From Triatoma infestans (Eukaryota > Arthropoda > Insecta > Hemiptera > Reduviidae), in contig JAAEAF010001528.1 of the NCBI GenBank assembly GCA_011037195.1, forward strand, positions 159,850 through 223,849: a DNA stretch of 64,000 nucleotides. Direction: 5' to 3'. The position numbers were made by a program, and so were the translations under genes. The notes under the pieces were generated by a model that saw nothing but the letters and a program-made list of their open reading frames with translations, had not been told where the DNA came from and did not search any database. Positions 1 to 13,700 of the stretch are shown here, one piece after another (position 1 is the first letter of the stretch; each line of letters starts with the position of its first letter).

Positions 1-992
1 CAACAAATTTCATGATCGAATTAGTAATTTCACACACTAACTACACATATTTAGGGTTATCATTTTTATTTGCAATATTTTTCCATGAAAACAATTTTGA
101 GGAGTCCAGGAAATACTGCATCGTTACGCTTTCTCTCTAAATGGCGCTTCAATAAAGCGAAGGTTTCGACCATCAACATATTTTTCTATATAGAGAGATA
201 TGCTTCATTTCGTGGTCATCCAGCTCTGCGGACTTAACCTCATCAATAATTCTATAGTCCCTTAAATCTATTGATAGTTCTACAAATTGTAAACAGTTAT
301 TAAAATAGAAGTACCTATTATTTTTGCAACTGATATTACCAATTTGATTCTTCTATAAACGAATTTTGAACGTATTTGATAATACCGGGCTATTTTCCAA
401 CATTACTTTATTTTATAAAATATGGGTGTCCATTGATGTAGCGTCGGTAGGAAAAGGGGCACTTTGCTTTCACTGTTACTCGAAAAAATAAGTTGTTGGT
501 TGTCATTTATGGGATTGGGCAAGTGAATTTATTATAATCTTAGTTTTCGTAATTAAAAGTACAATTTCACAATTAAAAATAGCAATTATTTACTTTTGTC
601 AATTCTGCTTGGTTTGATTGAGTTGATATCAAACGGTTACACCATTTTTCTGCTTAATGTTTAGCTTACTTCTTTGTATTGATAGGAAAACTAGATTGAT
701 GATATGATATCACCGTATGTTTATATAAAATAAAACATTTTATTGATTAAATTTGATTTAAATGCAAATATCGGGATGTACCCCAGGTTTAATAATCACA
801 AGGCACCGTTTACGTGTATCAAACTAGAAATTAAACCAATAATCCTCTCCTGAAAGAAATGCTGTTCTCTCTTATGAACCAACCGAAACAATGACATTTC
901 CTCGCTTAACACTCTCTGCATAAATTTTTGTACAAATCCGTAATAAATCTCCATTTGCTCAAATAATGATTTATTTTTGAAATAAATGAATA
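1..992. other. No supported gene; 3' flank of minus-strand gene
   Basis: AT-rich sequence. On the minus strand 130-300 reads briefly like protein but is broken by stops. A 68-codon open frame at 796-1002 (minus) overlaps the inferred terminal exon of the neighbouring gene in another frame and has no fitting splice acceptor, so it is not called. Read on the minus strand, an AATAAA lies at about 738-743 and could serve the minus-strand gene. Confidence 0.4.
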
Positions 993-2045
993 TCAATAAC
1001 ATTTTATGTTTATATTAGAAAACAATTTTTGAAACTTGACAGTGAGAAGAAGACGTGTGTAATAGCCTGCAAATATATTTAAAATAAAAAGATATTTCAA
1101 AAATACACACAAACTTTGCAATGAATTTGTCTGTGTTGATTTTTAATTATTATACCACCAACAAATAATTAATGAAACTCACTCCAATTTTTTGAAGATT
1201 GCTTTAAATTGCTCTTCCTTTCATAAAAATCTTCTTCTGTTGGATGGAATAGCTTTGCTATTTCATGTGGTTTTAAAAAAAAAGTAGATGAAATAGTAGA
1301 ATTATAACTTAATTTTGAAGAATCAAATTCACTTTGTACAAATGAAGTAGTTCTATGTTGTATTCTTTTATATAAATTCCGATTACTAAAAAAGAACAGA
1401 TAAAAAACAAAGTTGATTTTCTAGTTCGAGGATAACTCATTAATCAAATTTTCTAAGTCTCTTTAGGAAGAAGTATCTGTATCTGTATAAGGAAGGTTGC
1501 AAGTATATTGCATTGCTTACTACATATGTATTTTAATTGTTAATCTACAGTATGAACAAAGAAGCTTAATTAGACGATAAAGAATACGATAAATTTAATG
1601 AATAACATCAACTGCATGTGTATATTTACAAATCAAATTTCTACAATTCCCCAATCAAATATTTCACCTCAAAGACTTACAGAAAAACAAAAACACTAAA
1701 AATAATAGAATTTACCTTACTGTTTTTAGTAAATTACTATTAGAAATGTTGCTTCCATCAACATTTACTTCACCCAAAGAAACCTAAAAATGGAATAATT
1801 ATGTTTAATATTTTGATATCAGAAATTCTAACAGAGGATTCAACTGACCAAGAAAATATTTAGCGTCTTAATTTTGTTTCCCTGTCACCGACTATTCACC
1901 ATAAAACATTTCAAAGTCTGAAAACCACACATTTCATCAGATGGAACACTCATCATACGTACTTTATCATATTTTTCATTTATAAATATTGCAAGAGCTT
2001 GCTTGGACTTCTTTAGTAAATGTAGTGAATTAAATTGCTTGTGAA
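993..2045 (-). CDS. Unidentified spliced gene, four inferred exons (5' incomplete)
   Basis: Four minus-strand exons join in frame: about 2037 (or 2045) to 1900, 1783-1716, 1385-1183 and 1066-993. Introns start GTGAAT, GTAAAT and GTGAGT and end TTTTTAG, TTTTTTAG and TTTGCAG. Phases between exons are 0, 2 and 1, and each matches its partner. The joined part is 483 nt, 160 residues plus a TGA at 993-995. The first visible exon is rich in Lys and hydrophobic residues; the third holds a segment reading LKPHEIAKLFHPTEEDFYER. I do not recognise the family and see no domain motif, signal peptide or membrane segment. No start codon is assigned; the first exon opens at one of two nearby AG acceptors, so more exons should lie at higher coordinates. 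The agreement of three phases and six splice sites is the main support. Coding by chance cannot be excluded. Confidence 0.5.
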
Positions 2046-2544
2046 CTTGTAAAATAAATTTTTATTGACAGGAAGTAATGAATTTATGTCAAATTTTTGA
2101 AGTTGAGTTTTTCCATTTCAAGAACAAATTTTATGCCTCCATGATTTCGAAAAATCTGATATTTATCATTTATATCACTTCCTCCTCTTGCTGCAAGTCT
2201 CAAGTTTCAGTTTCATTTACTTCAAACTTGGGATTCTATCAATATACGCAGAAGAATCACAATGCATTTCTTAGCAACCTTACATCATTACGATGATGGA
2301 ACCGTAAGTTTATTCATCAAAAGTGGAAGGATCTTTATAATTCAATGATTATTCCAAGTTAAAAGAAACAGAAATTGGCAAATTGTCTACAGACTTAGAA
2401 TTTTTACTAAACTTATATCTCACACTTTACCTTGAGGACTTGAACGTATGCGTATGTACAAGTAAAGTACGTGAATATTTCGGGCCCTTTGTGCTAAGAA
2501 AAACCTGAGAATGCCCCCAAAAATAGGGAGATTCATATCTTTTC
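2046..2544. other. Intergenic, no gene supported
   Basis: AT-rich. An ATG at 2262 opens 14 codons that end at a GTAAGT donor (2304) on the + strand, but no partner exon was found. Confidence 0.3.
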
Positions 2545-3290
2545 GTACACCCAGGCTGCACTGTAAGTCCTTGCTGCCTTCAGAACCCCCTCATTTCTGA
2601 TCAGGGAATGTAGAAAATCCCTGATGCAACTATCCTGATACAATAAGGTTTGGCTGGTATGGGTGCTGGGACATATGGGGATTAGAGGAAATGAAACAGC
2701 CGACCAACTGCCCAGGAATGGGGCGAATACTTCGGTCTGTGGTCCAGAACCTGTCCTGTGAAAGGGAAAGTACGTGTATCTATCAGAGACCGTCTTTGGA
2801 AAGATCTGGCACGACAAATCTGGAATTTAGGTCTAGGAGCTAAACACCTTAAGATAATTATGTTGAAACTGTGTAAACATAGAATCAAAGAGACCCTCTG
2901 CTTAGGATGGAACCAGTATAAGGAACTATATAATCTAGTGACAGACCTTTTCATAGGGCACGGCAGGTTCAAGAGACACCTATACAAGGTGGGGATAACT
3001 GATTCGGAATCTTTGTGTAGATCCTGTCAGGAGGAGGAGGAGGAAACGCCCTCAACTTGTTCGATTATGTTGCAATCACCAAATTGCGCTATGAGATCTT
3101 TTGCACACTGAGACTAGAGGAGATGATAGTGCAAAAAAAAATTGGTTTTGAAAGCCCTCAACCTCATGAAGAGGAGAGGTTTCTCATACTAGACCTATAG
3201 GAGTAGGCGCAATAAGCCTCTATTGGCTGCAATGAATTGGATCATGACCCATCCCATGTTCAATCTTATCTAATCTATACCTACACTGCT
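2545..3290 (+). mobile_element. LINE fragment: RNase H and 3' zinc-knuckle region
   Basis: Decayed 3' end of a non-LTR retrotransposon on the + strand. Across frames it reads a SQAAL segment, then a GHMGIRGNETADQL block (the HxGxxGNExAD signature of LINE RNase H), then an open frame at 2758-3111 with GHGRFKRHLYK followed by CRSC and EEEETP, the usual C-terminal Cys-rich end of these elements. Frameshifts and stops separate the pieces. A short GAT-rich tract near 3320 may be the tail. It is 5'-truncated. Confidence 0.75.
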
Positions 3291-3299
3291 TAGACGGTA

Positions 3300-4662
3300 G
3301 AAGGGTCGACTTAAACCTGATGATGATGACTAAACTTGTAGATGGGTAGTAAATAGGGCTTTACTTTCGAATATAATTTTTTACGGCATTGGACTAACAT
3401 GTGAATACATTGTATGACAGAACCAAAGCCTAACAAAACATTAAGACTAATTCATAGCATGCCAGAAACTGCTAAAATAAATTTTTCCAGAAAATGTTAC
3501 ATTATATAAATTATAGTTTGTCAAGGATTTCAAGTTTAAAGTAAATCGTAGGGCTTTTCGAGAAAATACCGAAACCAGCTCTATTCGCTATTTGCTTCAT
3601 ACACGACACAGATTTCCCTAAATATGGAATTATAGTACCTCTAGAACTGATATAATAATTGTGACTAATTCCTCGGTACAAACTTAGTTTCACAAAATAA
3701 AACTGGTTTAGTTATAATCACAATTATTACATAGTTTAGTATAATCTTCACTAATGTAATAGAAAAAAGTACCTCTAGAACTCTCCAAAATTCAATATGG
3801 AAAAAATCTCAGATACACGAATCTGAAAAGAAACTGCTTACTCTTGTTTATTTATTTGGTGATTTACTCCAATTTAGCAAAAGAAATCGTTTCAATAACT
3901 TCCTTGTAATCATGTTTATGTTAGTTTTCATGGATTTTATGGAAAGTAGTGATAAAAATATTAATACAAAAAAATTACTTACGAGTCTGGTGGGACACTT
4001 TGGGTTGTTATTCATAAGAATGGAGGAAAAACTATTACCAAAATAAATAGGAATGTTAAAATTGAAAATTGAATCTACTCATTTGTCTAGTTACAATTAA
4101 TTGTGGTATATTTTTAACAAAAAGGCTATTAAAAACATATGTTCTTGTAAATTATCCAAGAAAATTATTTGTATTATCTAAATTGGAAAATAAATAATTT
4201 TCATTTTCAGATTATTATCTCGGTTCTTCCTGATTTTATGAATATTTGGCACTTAGTAAAAACTTAATTGATACTCTCTGAATAAAAGATTTTGGTGATA
4301 TTAACTCATGATATTGTTTACTAATTATTTGTTCAAAAAACTAAAGATATATATGATCATTTCGCTTATTAAAATTCGTTTACTATAGTACAGACAAAGC
4401 CATTAAGTTGCTAAATAAGCTAGGTAAATTTCAATCTAATACCTCTGCTGCTAATACATGGATAATAAATCCTCTAAAATCATGTATGCCCACAATATTT
4501 CTCAAGATAATGAAATAAGATGAGTGTTTTATTTGAAAATGAATTCTAAATTCTAACACTAAAATATATATTTAAAATTACTTAATTTAAGACATGTAAT
4601 TTACAATTCTTAAACATATGATTAAAGATAAAGCATTAGAAATTATTAGTTTTTATTTCCAG
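3300..4662. other. No gene seen; upstream flank of PIAS-like gene 1
   Basis: AT-rich. A minus-strand frame at 3511-3693 carries wording typical of repeat X and is taken as a diverged X piece. The end of the stretch, a T-rich tract then AG at 4661-4662, looks like a splice acceptor in front of the first coding exon of gene 1, so a 5' untranslated exon probably lies somewhere upstream. Confidence 0.35.
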
Positions 4663-4713
4663 TAATAGATAATATATTAAAATAAAACCGGCATTAAATT
4701 AAATTGATTTAAT

Positions 4714-7700
4714 ATGATTAATGAAAGAATAAATTCACACCAGGAAAAGGTAGGAAATATCCATTTAGTAAAGAAAACTTCAATAACTAAGAAGAACTTG
4801 GACAACTTTGTGTGGGATAAATTTGAAAAAGCAAACAAGGCAGAATCATTGAAATTCATTGAAAACATTATACCAGAAGAAATATTATGTGAGTTTAATG
4901 AACTATGAAAGATATATTAAAAAAAAAAAAAGAGATAAAGCTGAAAGAAACATTACCATCATTTGGTGAACACTAAAATGTAATCAAATGTTGCAGTTTT
5001 TGATGGAGGTACACACAAAATTATAATAAAATTAACTGATGAACAAATTATTAATATACTCAGATATAAAAAAGGAACTTGTAGAGCTCCTATATGTGAT
5101 CTACAGGTAATTTCTTTGGTTTTATTTAATTTGTATTACTATTTCTATTTTGAAATTTACACTCTTCATTAGTTATGCCTTGATTCGAAAAACATACTTG
5201 CTTTTTACTTTCTTTTAGTGTTTTAAGAGAATGTACTGCAGATTCGACAGATCTTAGAAATTGAGTTTTCATTAGAAATATACGTTAAGAAGTCCCTGAT
5301 AATAAGGAAGTGGATTTTAAATTAGCTCTCTTTATATATGTGTTTTGTGTTTGTAGAATCAGCATAATTCAAGAAAAGTAACAATTCAAGCCTGACTTTT
5401 TAATTAAGAGTTATCAGGGGTCCGACAGGAAGATCAGCAGTACCTCTTATTCTGTTCGAAATTTCCCCCAAAGATTATCTTTAAGCCTTTATTCATACAT
5501 GCGCCTATCACATTTGTTTAAAACTTCATTCCGGGAAATATCATTTTATACCGTATAATTTAGGAAGTTGGTTTTTAATGAAACGTAACCTTGTCAATCA
5601 AGTTAAACATACCCTTTGCATGTTTTGGAGAAGAATGGGCAAAGTTCTTTGCAGAATTCTTTTCGAAGGATTCCGCTACAATGTGCTTGATGCATTGAGT
5701 CAGGGGAACACCTTATACTAAGCAGCATTCGTGAAATCTCTTCTGCATAATCTTTCCCGAAACATCCGGACTACGCGGCGATTTTATTCTCTTCGGTACT
5801 CTATTCCAGTCTTCAACAGCTCAGACTGGTTAGGTTCTCTTTCGAACCCTTTGTTTGTGTGTAAGAAATATGCTTGAAACTAGCCCAATTGATATGAAGC
5901 TTGAAGCCAGAATCTCTCAATTTTCTCCAAACTGTTTAGGTTAAAATACGGATGAATCGCATTTGTTGGTAGACCGGAGCTGCTACTTGCCTTATTATTG
6001 CCTTAATATAAAGGATACGAACATCTCTTAGATCTAAACAAAAGTTTACTAAATTTAGAGAAAATCGTTGAAACGGTTTTCCAAAAATAAACTGAAAAAC
6101 TAGAACTGAATAAACTGAATAAACTCAATAAAGTCATGCTTTCGGATATATGCTATTTCCTATTGAACATGAAGTTAAGATTCATGCGATTTTTCATTTT
6201 TGACTTATGATGTTTTCCACACTGAAAATGAAACAACCATTTAATAAAGCAATACTTCCGTTTAAGATTTTGACTGAAAATCTATGTGTCAAGTGTACTG
6301 AATTTGTATCAAATATCAAGTTTGGACATACTGCGATTTTTCATCGAGAACTTTGAAAATCATTTTTACGGATAGAAAGGATTTCAAAATATATATATTT
6401 CTGGTGAAAACTTAATTTGACATAACCACCAATAATTCTTCTTACAATCCTGCAAATAAAATTGAAAATTGGAAAAGAAAAATTTTGAAGAAAGGATTTT
6501 TTTTCGAAGATTTTTAATCAGATTTAACATAATACAATTTTCAATAAACCAAATATATTTCTAAGCCTCTCTTTCAAAAATTTTGTTGCTAGATTTGAAC
6601 TGTGTTATCCCACCATTTTAGGTTATGATGAGAATTGGTGTGATACTTGTAGGCAAGGGAGTCCAGTTTACTAATCTACAACGTATTTGTTCAGTTCAGC
6701 TCAATAAGAAGATAATTAAAATCCCTAAGGTAAGTTAATGTCTATCATATTATTGGTATAATATGATTTAACTTCAAAATAATTGCTTTAAATAAAATAT
6801 AATGAAGTAGAAAACAGGTTTTATTTTTGCCTTCTGTACTCTTAGCAAATAGCCATGACATAGTTATCGCGACAATTATAACTTTATTTCACATTTTACT
6901 TTGTTTGTTTTGTTTTTTTTCATATATGTGTGTGGGATGGGTGGGTGTGTTTGCAGTGGGTTTGTAGCGTAGAAAGATTTATACAGTAATCTGGTTCGTC
7001 TTTATCCATCTGTACAAGTCCAAATATATTATGTACGTCTCTTTGTTATGGGTCAGAACCATATGCAAGTTTGGTGGGCAGTGGTCAATTGGATTTGTAA
7101 CTTTATAATTTTCGTTATTTCTTCTTCTTGTTCGCACCAACCATAGGTGGCCGCAATTTCCATTTTTTAGTCTTCACCTACGAACTTGGATTCAATTTTC
7201 ATTTAACTCATTGAACTTTTCTTCCGCATGTTCAATTTCGTTGACTTCTTTTTTACCATTTTCGTCAATTACACTGAGATTTCCTCTTTGCAAGAGTTAT
7301 TCTTTAGGAGTTGTTCTCCAGTTATTTTTAATTTTATCATTTTTTCTTCTCCAGATTCTTTATTTTCTTCCTCTTCACCATTATTATTCGCTTCTTCAAT
7401 GTCATTTGCTGTTTCTTCCAATTTATCTTTTAAAGATTCTTCACCCATGTATTCAATTTTTGTTAAAGAATCATCTTCTTGGTTGAAATTGTTGGTACTT
7501 CATCCTTTTTTGTAATTATCAACACATATGTTTGTCCACTAATTATCAAGTCTTTCATTTGAATTTTGTACTTTTCCAATATTGTGACAGAGGTTAATAT
7601 TTTACTGTTCACTATTTATTATTTCTTTTTTTAACCCTAATTCGAAATTATTTATTTGGTTTTCAAATTTCTCATCTTTTTCTGCACAATATGCTTGAAA

Positions 7701-10700
7701 TAATTTCGCAAATTATCCATATGTGGTCATATTACTTCCTTCATACAAAAAATTAATTAATGTATAAAAATACCAGTTCAGTCATACGGTCAATCGATCC
7801 TCTGAATCTACCACTGCTTCTGAATCTACCCTACTACTTCTGACACCAGCTAGTTGTTACATGCTAGCTGTGGGTCTACTAACATCTCTCGACTAATAAT
7901 TCCTGATAGGCCAACCAATAAAAACACTCCAAAGTTTAACTGTACAACTTCTTTATTACAACTACTAATTGCAAAATTTAAGTTGGGTTTCTACGACTCA
8001 GAAGATACAGAGCGTACACTACAAAAAAAAATACTCTCTACTCTTCTCATCAAAACAGTTTAACATCAAATTCATATTATTATAACCGTCTGTTTATTTT
8101 TATTAATATTATTATTATTTAAATTCCATGTGTATTTTTTCCATATGCTTATTAATTATTTTTGGCCAGCCTGCCACAATATAATATATAATTTCTAATA
8201 CATATGTATCGGTGGCAATATGCACGGGGTCCCATTTAAACGGGCCACTTTTGAAATAACTATTATACGAAGAAAGATATCAAAAAAGTGAACATAACGT
8301 TTGTTGAAGTATTTGCGCTCTAGTTTATGATGATGTTAATGTTATTGATTTTATTGCCGCTTTACACCTGAAATCGTTGATTGAAAATTGCGATTTATTT
8401 TTGACTCCCACTTTTTACTACTGCACTGAAAATTACTAAAAAAATGAAGAAAAATGCCGTTAATTTCAAACGGTTTCAAACATTTTCATCGTTTTTTTCC
8501 TATTTCTTTGTTTCATAAACTAAAATTAAAAACGGATTTTCTTATTAATTTCTAATAAATAAGAGAGTTCAAATGCTGACAACACTTAAAATCTATTTTA
8601 GAACCATAAGGGACAGGTAAAACATTATTAAAGCAAAACAATATTCCAGTTTATTTACAAAAATCTATAAAAAAAAATATTTCCATTATTCAAAATGACC
8701 TCCTCGGCTTAACCCTAATTCCGCAGTCGCTGCCCAACAGATGAAGTTGCTAACCGCATCATGTCTGCCGGAATTGCTAAGCAGGTTTGGATTAAGTCTT
8801 CTCTATGTGTTTCTGGAGTTGTTGGTTCCCTGACATAAATTTTTTCTTTGTGATATCCCCAAAGAAAAAATTCAAGAGGGGTTAAATAAATCTGGCGATC
8901 TGGAAGGCCAGCTTACCGGTCCCTGTCTCCCGATCCAGCGGCAACTGAACATCTCATTCACTTTTCTACTCGCCAGATGCCAGATTTAACCCCTCTTGAA
9001 TTTTTTCTTTGTCCTCCCCTGGAACCTTCCTAGGGACAGTATGACTAAGAAATATAATTTTGTTAGAAATTTTTCCTCGAAACTAAGTACGAAAAAGGGA
9101 GTGGAGCGAAGGATCCGCCCTGGGTAGAGTATTAGTAAGCATGCCACTAAGTGGTATACAGATGGGTATAAGACCCTCGAAGGAACCGGGACAGGGATGT
9201 TTAGGCCTAGAACCAAACACTCGGAACCCATGGGCATGTTTCCTGGCATCCTCCCGGCGGAAATTCACGTTATTGAAAGGTGCGTTCAGCTGAACCTTGA
9301 CAGGAGGATATCGGAATCAGGAGATAGTCAGGCTCCCATTAAAACAGTGAGCTCCTATGTTATCAGTTCTAAAATGGTATGGGAATGCCTAGGTAAGCTT
9401 AACGATCTAGGCAGAGGAAATAAAGTCACCCTCATTCTGGGTGCCGGGACATGTCGGCGTGGAAGGTATTGAGGTGGCCGACACCCTGGCAAAAGAAGGC
9501 GCTGCATTTCCTCTCTTTGGAGCAGAACCCTTTTGCGGAGTTAGCGACGAACTATTCTTAGAAGAAATGAAGAAGGAGGAGATGGCGAAAAGAGCTTGTC
9601 TTCTGGAACCTAACCCGGGACTGAGGCAGGCTAAGGCCTGTCTGGGAGGTTCTAACAAGGAAAAGTCGAAAGCCTGCATCAGTGTGAGTAAGAACAAGAT
9701 CCGTATACTTAAGGGATTCTTTACGGGGCACTGCAGACTCAGGGGGCACCTGAGGAAGCTCAGCCTAGAAGATGATGGCACATGCAGATTCTGTGGGGGA
9801 GATGGATGAAACTTCGATACATATCCTCACAGACTGTGATGCCGTCATTCAAAGAAGATTTAACAGTCTAAGTCTTTACCAGATAGGGGAGGAGGAAATA
9901 TCCACCCTAGAACCCACCAGGATCTTAGGATTCCTTAGGAAGCTCAACCTGGAGAGGGTGCTGTAGATGAGCTAGGCCATCTCGGCACCAGGGGGGTACA
10001 ATAGATCATCAAATGGTCGCAGTACAGAACCCTCAAAGAAAATTTTTTTTTTTTTACTTTTCCTCTATATTCTATAGTTTGGTGAAATCATAAAATGTTT
10101 AGAAATTCCAGTTTAGAGAGAAGATTCAGATCATCGCTATACATGCCCTAGAGGCCTAAAAATCAATTTATCTCAAAAAATATGTTAATAAAAAAAAACC
10201 TCATATGAAATACATGTCTTTTCCTACAATTAATACAATTATAAAATTGGCATTTCCTTTAAACTCGAAAATTTTCACTCAATTTGCTCTAACATAAATA
10301 TGGAGGAAGTAGGGGCATTTATTGGTGAACACAATGGCAGATAGAAATTGAATGTGTTTTACACTGTAATCTAGAAAACAGTGCCAAAATACTTTCATAA
10401 AACACATTTCACATTTTTTGAAATGTAAAGTCACAGAATGCACTAAATAAAAGTAGACAAGTCCACTACTGAGACACCCTCCCCCCCCTCAAGATCAGTC
10501 CATTATGTTTCATTACTGTATTCATGGTCATCTTCAAGCAGACTGGTGTCGAACTTTGTGTTATTCTGTGCATATATGATTTGCACATTGCATGGTCTGC
10601 CCTTAACCTGCTTATATCAATCACTGCATGCTTACTAAATGTATATCCCCGTAAACCAAAGGCGTTTCGGTAGGAATCATTATTTTATAAAATAATTCAT

Positions 10701-13700
10701 TCATATTACTCTTATATTCTTTCTGCCATTTTGTAAAGCTATTTCTGATTATAAAAGATCTGATGTCATTATTGGGTAATTTACAGCATATTTCCATTCC
10801 AGCGATTGCATACAATTGTGCAATCATATCTTCTGTTTCATTATGCTGTAGGCCACAATGTGCCTTAAGAAATTAATCTTTATGCCATTTTCCTTATGCA
10901 TGGTCATCAACTCCATTACCTCTGTGATAATTTGATTCAAACCTTTTTGTATCAATTAAATTAGCTAACTTAGAGACTGCTATCTGGCTCCCATTTAAAA
11001 ATTATATAATTTTTATGACGCACGGTAAATATTTATTTTAATGTCACTTATACTAACGGTACTTATACTAAATATAATAGTTTCTGTGCGACAAGCTGGC
11101 ATTTTTGTACTTACTTTGCCATCAGCTGTTCGAGAGTATTTGGTAAGCATAACCTCAAATGTATTCAGTTAATAATGGCGTGTCCGCTTGAGCATTGCAC
11201 CTGGGAAGAACAACGCTCAGAGATTAGATTTTTAGTTGCAGAAGGTATGAAAGATAATGAAATCCACGAAAGAATGTTGAAAGTGTACGGAAATAATTGT
11301 TTGAACCGTTCGTACGTTTACAATTGGGTAGACAAGTTTAAAAGTGGCCGTGTAAGTGTCTGCGACGAGCAACGAGATCTGTCTGCGACAAAAGGAAATG
11401 TCCGCTACCTAGAGCTTAGCCCCCACGGTATTTAAACTAAATAAAAAAATGAATAAATGTAAGTTTTTGTAAAAGGCTTCAAAGTTTTTCATAGAATTGG
11501 AGGATCTACTAATTTACTTACTTACTTTCCCGGCGTTTCCCCACTATTGGGTTGCCGTCAGGTCAAATTGTCCTTCCAAAGATCTCTCTCCCACCAGTCA
11601 CCTTCCCGCAGTCCCCTACCAGCCATCTGCTCCTCTATATCATCTTCCCACCATCGGTCTGGTCTTTCTCGTCTTCTATTTTTCTCTGGATTCCACTTTC
11701 TCACCATCTCTGGCCATCTTTCTGGGGGCATCCTTCTGAGGTGTTCATACCATTTCAGTTTTCTTTTTACTAATCTCTCCTCCATAGTCTCCTTAGCCTC
11801 CATTCCCTTCCTTATATCTTCATTCCTTAATCTATCTCTTCTCGTTTTTTTTCAAACACCTTCTCCAATAATCCATTTCTACAATACTTATCTTTGCACA
11901 CATTTTCCTTGTCGTAGCCCAGGTTTCTGATCCATATGCGAGAATTCCTTCTATTATTGGGATCTACTAATTTTATTTGAAAATTTTCCGGTTAAAATTG
12001 ATTTTATGAGTTTTGAGGGGAGCTGGGACTTTAGGCCACCCACACTAGTGCCAATTAGCACAAGTATAGTTTCATGTTTTTAAGGGATTAGGGAAATCAC
12101 CGCTTAGTTCAAATCACGAATATTTTTTCATCTGAATTTTGGAAATTGCATGATTAAGAAAAAGTGTCCTTTAATGTGTTAAGGAAATAGTTTATAAAAA
12201 AACCGTATGGCGCCATAGCCCATGAAAGGCCAAGGCTTGCCAGACGGCGATTTGAATAGGGGGGGCCGTGTGGGTAAGCACGCCGTTTAGTTCCGGCCTT
12301 CGCTACATAAGGCGCTACTAACTGTAGCTTCCCACTTTTTATCACGATAATACAAGTAAGCATTAATATAGAAGCTGTGGTTGAATGTGTTTTAGTAAGG
12401 AATGGAAGAGTGGGGGGAACACTTTACCCCTTTACTATGGTAAATCTGTTGATGTGTGGGTAACGGCCAGCATTTAAATAGATAGTGCGCGTCGTTCATT
12501 TTTGATGTAATCATTTAATATCTGGTATTTTATCCGTCGCAGCATGCATATTTATTTTCTTCCTGGCCGGTTTCGGATTTTCATCCATCGTCAGAGCAAA
12601 TTCACCAAGTTCGTGTAGACAGTTCACTTCAACGTAATGTTTCTGTTATTTGTTTACTCACACTTGTTGGTTGTGTATAATTATGTGGGGAGGTTATAAG
12701 GTTATGTTACTATGTGTATGTGATTAATGGCAAAATGGAATTATTGTAAGTTATGATTAGACATTAGAAAAATATTGTATAATAAATTTGTTTATTGTAT
12801 AATAAATTTTTCTAATCATAACTTACAATAATTCATTTTGCCATTAATCACATACACATAGCCTTATACCTCCCCTTATAACCTTATATATAACCTTATA
12901 ACATAACCTTATAACCTCCCCACATAATTATATATAACCAACAATGTGAGTAACAAGTAACAGAAACATTACGTTGAAGTGAACTCTCTACACGTACTTG
13001 GTGAATTTACTCTGACGATGGATGAAAATCCGAAACCGGTCAGGAAGAAAATAAATATGCATGCTACGACGGATACAATACAAGATGTTATCCAGCATTG
13101 CGGATCCATCCACATATTCATTTAATGTTTGTTTTAAATATATAAAAGTTAATTTATATTTTTCTCTTTACAATATTAAGTGTTTATAGAATTTACTGCC
13201 TTCTTAATTTTAGCCCTTAACTTCAAAATGTTTAATCACTTTTTTTTTTCTTCCAGAAGAAGCCAATAAATTTAATGCCAGCTTTAAATATCATACCGAA
13301 TGCGGAAAATCTATTGATTATAAATTTTATAACATCAAATTTTTATGCGGCAAAACTTTTTCTTGGAAAATATGCAAATATACCAGATTTAAAAAATGAA
13401 GCTTACATTCCCAATAGTTTACAATGGTTTAACAAACAAAATAGTGAGTATAATTAAATTTATTGTTTATTATGTTTCATAAATGATAAATTTTAGGGAT
13501 TCATTAAGTAAGTGACACACATTGTTGTTAACTATAAAGAATCTGGAAGTATTCAATCAGTAAACATTGGAATATTTTCAAATATATGCTAAACATTTCA
13601 GAAATACTAACTTGTAGTAACTTGGACTTTAATGATGTACTAACAAACTGAAGGACAAAAATTGAATTGGAAAATATAATAATTTGGGTTTTGAGGAACG

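Noticed and set aside
796..1002. Minus-strand 68-codon frame that looks protein-like
   Set aside because: It overlaps the inferred terminal exon in another frame and has no acceptor that fits the upstream phase.
2262..2303. ATG with 14 codons ending at a GTAAGT donor (+)
   Set aside because: It looks like a first coding exon, but no following exon with a matching phase was found, and gene 1's next exon has stops in all frames before its ATG.
7211..7515. Two overlapping + strand frames rich in Ser/Leu/Phe
   Set aside because: They are the antisense of the Glu/Lys-rich gag-like frame on the minus strand.
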